The notes under the pieces were generated by a model that had not been told where the DNA came from, did not search any database, and saw only the letters and a program-made list of their open reading frames with translations. Shown here in pieces: positions 1 to 6,257 of a stretch of DNA of 6,257 bases; the stretch's first letter is position 1; each line of letters begins with the position of its first letter. Location of the stretch: positions 1-6,257 of the forward strand of contig VBLA01000295.1 of the NCBI GenBank assembly GCA_005879245.1, in the 5' to 3' direction. A program made the translations under genes and the position numbers. This stretch comes from Deltaproteobacteria bacterium (GTDB lineage Bacteria; Desulfobacterota; Binatia; DP-6).

Positions 1-537
1 GCGCTCGGCCGCGCGCCCGACTACCACCTCCTCCCGGTCGGCAACGCCGGCAACATCACCGCCTACTGGCGCGGCTACGTGGAGTATCAGTCGGCGGGGG
101 CGGTCTCCGCCTTGCCACGGATGATGGGCTTCGAGGCGGCGGGAGCCGCGCCGATCGTCCACGGGCGCGTGATCGAGGAGCCGCGCACGGTGGCGACGGC
201 GATCCGCATCGGCAACCCGGCGAGCTGGAAGAGCGCCGAGGCCGCACGCGACGAGTCGGGTGGGGCGATCGAGGCGGCGACCGACGACGAGATCCTCGCC
301 GCCTACCGGCTGCTGGCGCGCACCGAGGGCGTGTTCGCCGAGCCAGCCTCGGCCATCTCGCTCGCGGGGGCGCTGCGTCTGGGGGCGAGCGGGCGTCTCC
401 GGCCGCACGACGTGCTGGTGCTCACCCTCACCGGCCACGGTCTCAAGGATCCCGATACCGCTATCGCGAACTCCGAAGCGGCGTTCTCGATCTCCGCCGA
501 CCTCGGGCGCCTGTCTGCGGTCCTGGAGTTGGGCTAG
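1..537 (+). CDS. thrC: Threonine synthase, C-terminal part (5' end outside window)
   Basis: The reading frame is open from base 1 to a TAG at 535-537 and gives 178 residues of a protein whose start lies upstream. Threonine synthase is a cytosolic PLP enzyme that converts O-phosphohomoserine to threonine, the last step of threonine synthesis. The visible part begins just before the family's PLP-phosphate-binding loop, PVGNAGNITAYWRGY (partial residues 12-26). It continues with LPRMMGFEAAGAAPIV and ends with the characteristic TLTGHGLKDPDTAI (residues 142-155). The lysine that binds PLP would be upstream and cannot be seen. Spacing between these motifs is normal and no frameshift is seen. The short form of the enzyme is about 350 residues, so roughly half is missing. 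It is followed after 14 nt by an ApgM-like gene that may supply its substrate. An in-frame GTG at 79 could be mistaken for a start, but conserved sequence continues upstream of it. Identification is secure. Confidence 0.95.
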   Translation, partial: ALGRAPDYHLLPVGNAGNITAYWRGYVEYQSAGAVSALPRMMGFEAAGAAPIVHGRVIEEPRTVATAIRIGNPASWKSAEAARDESGGAIEAATDDEILAAYRLLARTEGVFAEPASAISLAGALRLGASGRLRPHDVLVLTLTGHGLKDPDTAIANSEAAFSISADLGRLSAVLELG

Positions 538-540
538 GTG
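536..540 (+). promoter_or_regulatory. Probable ribosome binding site of the ApgM-like gene
   Basis: AGGTG overlaps the thrC stop codon and lies 11 nt before the ATG at 552. This spacing supports ATG 552 over the in-frame GTG at 543, which would sit only 2 nt after it. The match to the 16S tail is modest. Confidence 0.4.
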
Positions 541-551
541 CGGTGCGTGCG

Positions 552-1763
552 ATGAAGTTCGTCGTCCTGCAAGGCGATGGCATGGCGGACGAGCCGATCG
601 CCGAGCTCGGCGGGAAAACCCCGCTCGACGCCGCGCAGACGCCGAACCTCGACCGGATGGCGCGTGCGGGGATCCTCGGCCTCACCCGGACCATCCCGCC
701 CGGTCTCCCGCCAGGGAGCGACGTCGGCACCATGTCGGTCCTCGGCTACGACCCGACGCGCTACCACACGGGGCGCTCACCGATCGAGGCGGCCAGCATG
801 GGGGTCGAGCTGGGGTCCGAGGACGTCGCCTTCCGCTGCAACCTCGTGACGCTCGAGACGCCGGAGGGCGGCGTGGAGGTGATGCGCGACTTCGCCGCAG
901 GCCACATCCCGACCGCGGAGGCGCGCGAGATCGTCGAGGACCTGAACCGCACGCTCGGCGGCGACGGGCTCGAGTTCCACCCCGGCGTCAGCTACCGGCA
1001 CCTCCTCGTCTGGCGCGGCGGCGAACACCGCATGCGCACCACGCCCCCACACGATCTCTCCGACAAGCCGGTTGGCGGCGCCTTCCCCCAGGGGTCGGGC
1101 GCGGCGGTGCTGTCGGGGCTGATGGAGCGCTCGCGCGCCTGCCTCGCCGAGCACCGGGTCTGTCGCGCGCGCCTGGCGCGCGGCGAGCGGGCGCCGACCG
1201 CGATCTGGCTCTGGGGACAGGGGAAGCGTCCGAATCTCCCGCGACTGCGGGACCGCTACGGCATCGACGGCTCGGTCATCGCTGCGGTCGATCTCGTGAA
1301 TGGCCTCGGTGTCCTGGCGGGGCTCGTGCGGATCGCGGTCCCGGGGGCGACCGGCTTCCTCGACACGAACTTCCGCGGCAAGGCGGAGTACGGGCTCCGT
1401 GCCCTCGAGACGCGCGACTTTCTCTTCCTGCACGTGGAAGCGCCCGACGAGGGCGGTCACATGGGCGATCCGCGGAAGAAGGTGGAGGCGATCGAGAACT
1501 TCGACGAGAAGGTCGTGGGGACCATCCTCGAGGGGCTGCGTGCGATGGGCGGCGAGTGGCGTGTCCTCGTCATGCCCGATCACCCGACACCCTGCGCGCT
1601 CAAGACGCATACGAGCGATCCGGTGCCCTTCGTCGTCTACGTCTCCGGCGACGAGCAGAAGGCGCGCGGGGTGGCGCGCAGGTACAACGAGAAAGACGCG
1701 CGCGAGCAGGGGATCTTCATTCCGGAGGCCCACACCATCATGGACCGGCTGCTCCGCCGCTGA
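552..1763 (+). CDS. ApgM-family phosphoglycerate-mutase-like protein, probable homoserine kinase
   Basis: A 403-residue member of the cofactor-independent phosphoglycerate mutase (ApgM) branch of the alkaline phosphatase superfamily, a cytosolic two-metal phosphotransferase fold. Expected metal and nucleophile positions are present: GDGMAD (Asp9), PPGSDVGTMSVLGYDP with the likely phospho-acceptor Ser56, DEGGH (Asp299, His303), and DHPTP...THTSDPVPF (Asp343, His344, His353). Length is normal for the family. Known annotation practice separates a subfamily of these proteins, the 'proposed homoserine kinase' group (TIGR02535), found beside threonine genes in genomes lacking ThrB. The position 14 nt after thrC fits that, making homoserine to O-phosphohomoserine the inferred reaction. 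Interconversion of 3- and 2-phosphoglycerate remains the alternative. ATG 552 is chosen because family members start M-K-(F/Y)-V-V; GTG 543 would add only three residues. I assign the superfamily with high confidence and the kinase role with moderate confidence. Confidence 0.88.
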   Translation: MKFVVLQGDGMADEPIAELGGKTPLDAAQTPNLDRMARAGILGLTRTIPPGLPPGSDVGTMSVLGYDPTRYHTGRSPIEAASMGVELGSEDVAFRCNLVTLETPEGGVEVMRDFAAGHIPTAEAREIVEDLNRTLGGDGLEFHPGVSYRHLLVWRGGEHRMRTTPPHDLSDKPVGGAFPQGSGAAVLSGLMERSRACLAEHRVCRARLARGERAPTAIWLWGQGKRPNLPRLRDRYGIDGSVIAAVDLVNGLGVLAGLVRIAVPGATGFLDTNFRGKAEYGLRALETRDFLFLHVEAPDEGGHMGDPRKKVEAIENFDEKVVGTILEGLRAMGGEWRVLVMPDHPTPCALKTHTSDPVPFVVYVSGDEQKARGVARRYNEKDAREQGIFIPEAHTIMDRLLRR

Positions 1764-1787
1764 GCAGACCCGGGGCTCCGCGCGCCG

Positions 1788-2741
1788 ATGGAACGGAACC
1801 TGGCCCTCGAAGTCGTGCGGGTGACGGAGGCAGCCGCGCTCGCCTCCGCCCGCTTCATGGGTCTCGGCGACGAGACGGCGGCGGACATGGCGGCGATCGA
1901 GGCGATGCGCCGGGCGTTCGACGCGATCGCGATCGACGGCACCGTCGTGATCGGCGAGGGGCCGCAGGACGCCATGGCGATGCTCTACGTGGGTGAGCGC
2001 GTCGGCACCGGACAGGGCCCGGCCACCGACGTCGCGCTGGACGCCCTCGAGGGCGCGGCGATCTGTGCCGCGGGCGGCTACAACGCCCTCTCCGGCATCG
2101 CGATCGCCGAGCACGGGACGTTCCTCCGCGTGCCCGACACCTACATGGAGAAGATCGCGTGCGGGCCGGAGGGGCGCGGCACGGTCGACCTCGATCGGAG
2201 CCCGACCGCCAACCTGAGGGCGCTCGCGGATGCGAAGGGCGTGTACGTCGAGAATCTCACGGTCGCGATCCTCGACCGGCCCCGGCATAACGCCCTCATC
2301 GAGGAGGTGCGGAAATCAGGCGCGCGCATCAAGCTGATCGACAGCGGCGACGTCTCCTCGGCGCTCGCGACCACCCGGCCCGACGCCGGCATCGACATCC
2401 TCATGGGGACCGGCGGCGCGGCGCAGGGCATTCTCGCCGCCGCCGCCCTCGTCTGCCTCGGTGGCGAGATGCAGGCGCGGCTCCGGCCCCGGAACGAGCA
2501 CGAGGCCGGCTCGCTCCGCGAGCTCGGCATCTTCGACCTGCAGCGGAAGTACAAGCTCGGGGAGCTGGCGTCGGGCTCCGTGATGTTCGCCGCGACGGGG
2601 ATCACGCCCGGGGACTACCTCGCCGGGGTCCGGTACGTGAAGGGTGGGGCGGTCACCAACTCGGTCGTCATGCGCTCGGGGACCCGCACCGTCCGTTTCA
2701 TCGAGGCGCATCATCGCTTCGATCGTCGGCCGGAGTACTGA
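1788..2741 (+). CDS. glpX: Class II fructose-1,6-bisphosphatase homologue (GlpX) with altered active site
   Basis: A 317-residue GlpX-family protein. The family hydrolyses fructose 1,6-bisphosphate to fructose 6-phosphate in gluconeogenesis, in the cytosol, with Mn2+ or Mg2+. The sequence aligns to E. coli GlpX (as I remember it) without gaps through residue 214. Retained landmarks are Asp33, Glu57, Asp61, Asp85, Glu88, the PDTYMEK block with Tyr119 and Lys122, Arg166-His167, Asp188 and SVMFAATGIT near the C-terminus. Changes at positions normally conserved or functional are Lys29 to Glu, Glu59 to Pro, Thr90 to Ala (ALEGAA instead of DPIEGT), Asp186 to Ser and Glu213 to Gln (GGAAQG instead of GGAPEG). 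Thr90 and Glu213 are a catalytic residue and a metal ligand in the studied enzymes, so activity on fructose bisphosphate is doubtful. The frame is intact and codon use matches the neighbours, which argues against decay. It starts 24 nt after the ApgM-like gene and lacks a strong ribosome binding site. Family is certain; function is open. Confidence 0.9.
   Translation: MERNLALEVVRVTEAAALASARFMGLGDETAADMAAIEAMRRAFDAIAIDGTVVIGEGPQDAMAMLYVGERVGTGQGPATDVALDALEGAAICAAGGYNALSGIAIAEHGTFLRVPDTYMEKIACGPEGRGTVDLDRSPTANLRALADAKGVYVENLTVAILDRPRHNALIEEVRKSGARIKLIDSGDVSSALATTRPDAGIDILMGTGGAAQGILAAAALVCLGGEMQARLRPRNEHEAGSLRELGIFDLQRKYKLGELASGSVMFAATGITPGDYLAGVRYVKGGAVTNSVVMRSGTRTVRFIEAHHRFDRRPEY
2732..2735 (+). 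promoter_or_regulatory. Ribosome binding site of the enoyl-CoA hydratase
   Basis: GGAG lies inside the last codons of glpX, 10 nt before the ATG at 2746. It supports that start and suggests translation coupled to glpX termination, because the glpX stop is only 4 nt before the ATG. Confidence 0.45.
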
Positions 2742-2745
2742 CGCG

Positions 2746-3528
2746 ATGGACTTCGCCAACTTGAAGCTCGAGCGACGGGACGGCGTCGCGACGCTCACGC
2801 TCGACCGCCCGGTGGCGCTGAACGCGCTCGACGCGGCGACGCTCCGCGCGCTCCGGGCGGCGTTCCGGGAACTCGACGACGACCCCGGGCTCCGGGCGCT
2901 GGTGCTCACCGGTGCGGGCGAGCGGGCATTCTCGGCCGGGGCCGACATCGCGGCGATGGCAGCGATGGCGCCGGAGGAGGGGGCCGCCTTCTCCCGTCTC
3001 GGGCACGAGGCGATGGCGGCGGTCGAGGCGCTCGCGGTACCGGTGATCGGTGCCCTCAACGGCGTCGCGCTGGGGGGCGGTCTCGAGCTGGCGCTCGCCT
3101 GCGACCTGCTCGTCGCCGCGGAGCGCGCGCGCCTCGGGCAGCCCGAGATCAACCTCGGGCTCATCCCGGGCTTCGGGGGCACGCAGCGCCTGGTCCGGCG
3201 CGTCGGCCAGGCCCGGGCCCGCGAGCTCATCTACCTCGGGCGGGTGATCTCCGCCGAGGAGGCGCTCCACATCGGGCTCGTCGATCGGGTCGTGCCCGCG
3301 GAGCGCGTGCGCGCGGAGGCGGCCGCGCTCGCGGCCGAGCTGGCCGGGAAGCCGCCGGTGGCGCTCCGCCAGGCGAAGCGGACGACGGCGATCGCGCCCG
3401 ATGTCGACTGCGCCACGGGATGCCGCTACGAGGTCGAGGCGTTCGGCGTGGCGTTCGCGACCGAGGATCGCGTCGAGGGCCTCGAGGCCTTCCGCGCCAA
3501 GCGGACGCCGGCTTGGAAGGGACGTTAG
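2746..3528 (+). CDS. Enoyl-CoA hydratase/isomerase family protein (crotonase fold)
   Basis: A 260-residue crotonase-family protein of normal length. Enoyl-CoA hydratases add water to trans-2-enoyl-CoA, giving 3-hydroxyacyl-CoA in beta-oxidation. Early motifs [13 protein letters not shown] (residues 17-29) and [10 protein letters not shown] (62-71) match the CoA-binding and oxyanion-hole region. Both catalytic glutamates are present: Glu114 in [13 protein letters not shown] and Glu134 in [19 protein letters not shown], corresponding to Glu144 and Glu164 of rat mitochondrial hydratase. Having both favours true hydratase chemistry over an isomerase or hydrolase variant. ATG 2746 is chosen over an in-frame upstream GTG at 2644, since upstream translation runs inside glpX and shows no crotonase similarity. 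No signal peptide or membrane segment is seen. The next gene, an acyl-CoA dehydrogenase, begins 1 nt after this stop, so the product probably acts on its short-chain enoyl-CoA (crotonyl-CoA), though specificity cannot be read from sequence. Confidence 0.93.
   Translation: MDFANLKLERRDGVATLTLDRPVALNALDAATLRALRAAFRELDDDPGLRALVLTGAGERAFSAGADIAAMAAMAPEEGAAFSRLGHEAMAAVEALAVPVIGALNGVALGGGLELALACDLLVAAERARLGQPEINLGLIPGFGGTQRLVRRVGQARARELIYLGRVISAEEALHIGLVDRVVPAERVRAEAAALAAELAGKPPVALRQAKRTTAIAPDVDCATGCRYEVEAFGVAFATEDRVEGLEAFRAKRTPAWKGR
3517..3521 (+). promoter_or_regulatory. Ribosome binding site of the original acyl-CoA dehydrogenase start
   Basis: AAGGG lies 8 nt before the GTG at 3530. It marks GTG 3530 as the ancestral start of the dehydrogenase, even though translation from there now runs out of frame. 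Confidence 0.5.
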
Positions 3529-3529
3529 C

Positions 3530-3570
3530 GTGGAGATCGCGCTCACCGACACGCAGCGCCAGCTCCGGGA

Positions 3571-3571
<1 letters not shown>
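3530..3571 (+). pseudogene. Out-of-frame N-terminal remnant of the acyl-CoA dehydrogenase
   Basis: From GTG 3530 the frame reads (M)[13 protein letters not shown], the typical opening of short-chain acyl-CoA dehydrogenases (compare MDFxLTxEQxxLRD). It then turns into unrelated Ser/Arg/Ala-rich residues in the same frame, while recognisable dehydrogenase sequence resumes in another frame at 3571. Measured against butyryl-CoA dehydrogenase, about residues 15-50 are absent. That is about 109 nt missing if no other indel exists, a number not divisible by three, which explains the frame change. The remnant starts 1 nt after the hydratase stop and has a good ribosome binding site. Either a real deletion or an assembly collapse can account for it. 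Confidence 0.75.
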
Positions 3572-6190
<2,619 letters not shown>

Positions 6191-6200
<10 letters not shown>

Positions 6201-6257
6201 GCGGGCGAAGACTCCGGGTGATCGTCGCCAAGCCGGGTCTCGACGGCCACGATCGCG
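6191..6257 (+). CDS. B12-binding small subunit of the acyl-CoA mutase, N-terminal fragment
   Basis: Only the first 22 codons are in the window; the gene continues past base 6257. Translation from ATG 6191 gives [22 protein letters not shown], the standard opening of the cobalamin-binding domain of acyl-CoA mutases: a first beta strand (RVIVAKPG) followed by the DxHxxG loop (Asp18, His20). His20 is expected to be the lower axial ligand of cobalt, with the motif's Gly just beyond the window. The ATG overlaps the last codons of the large subunit by 10 nt, and GGGA at 6181-6184 can serve as ribosome binding site. This pairing shows the mutase is a two-polypeptide enzyme, not a single-chain or IcmF-type fusion. 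Length and any downstream chaperone gene cannot be seen. Confidence 0.9.

Noticed and set aside
1764..1787. Possible terminator or promoter in the 24-nt gap between the ApgM-like gene and glpX
   Set aside because: The gap is GC-rich with no T-tract and no clear inverted repeat, and it is too short for a convincing promoter.
260..1996. 578-residue plus-strand open frame crossing thrC, the ApgM-like gene and glpX
   Set aside because: It overlaps three well identified genes out of frame and translates to Arg/Pro/Gly-rich low-complexity sequence.
777..2288. 503-residue open frame on the minus strand
   Set aside because: It lies antisense to the ApgM-like and glpX genes, is rich in Arg, Ala and Gly, and has no recognisable domain. 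Long antisense frames are expected in GC-rich coding DNA.
2644..2745. Upstream start (GTG 2644) for the enoyl-CoA hydratase
   Set aside because: The extension overlaps glpX and has no crotonase similarity. ATG 2746 gives a normal-length protein and has a ribosome binding site.

Overview
The window is a densely packed, entirely plus-strand stretch of bacterial chromosome with roughly 70 % G+C by eye and a strong G/C bias at codon third positions. Nothing in it fixes the taxon. A threonine synthase followed by an ApgM-type protein, plus acyl-CoA degradation genes, would suit a GC-rich soil or sediment lineage of the deltaproteobacterial, Binatota or Rokubacteria kind; this is a guess. No RNA gene, mobile element, CRISPR array, terminator or long intergenic region is visible. 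Gaps between successive genes are 14, 24, 4, 1, -4 and -10 nt, so the whole window reads as one operon-like block whose promoter lies upstream of base 1.

Left part (1-1763): the C-terminal half of threonine synthase (thrC), then an ApgM-like alkaline-phosphatase-superfamily protein. In that position it is best read as the proposed non-orthologous homoserine kinase, so the two genes would form the last two steps of threonine synthesis. Middle (1788-2741): a class II fructose-1,6-bisphosphatase homologue (GlpX). It aligns without gaps to E. coli GlpX through residue 214 but has lost several active-site residues: Thr90 is Ala, Glu213 is Gln, Glu59 is Pro and Asp186 is Ser.

Right part (2746-6257): an acyl-CoA module made of a crotonase-family enoyl-CoA hydratase, a butyryl-CoA-dehydrogenase-like acyl-CoA dehydrogenase, the large subunit of a B12-dependent acyl-CoA mutase, and the first 22 codons of the separate B12-binding subunit. 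The mutase has the Phe/Gln active-site pair of isobutyryl-CoA mutase, not the Tyr/Arg pair of methylmalonyl-CoA mutase. Together these genes could take isobutyryl-CoA (for example from valine) to n-butyryl-CoA, crotonyl-CoA and 3-hydroxybutyryl-CoA. The dehydrogenase is broken as it stands: its first 14 codons, with a good ribosome binding site, are in a different frame from the rest, and about 36 conserved residues are missing between the two parts. This is either a real deletion or an assembly error.

The points most worth a second look are the ICM-type mutase signature, the altered GlpX active site, the ApgM-for-ThrB substitution and the dehydrogenase lesion. I see no evidence of a wholly new system.
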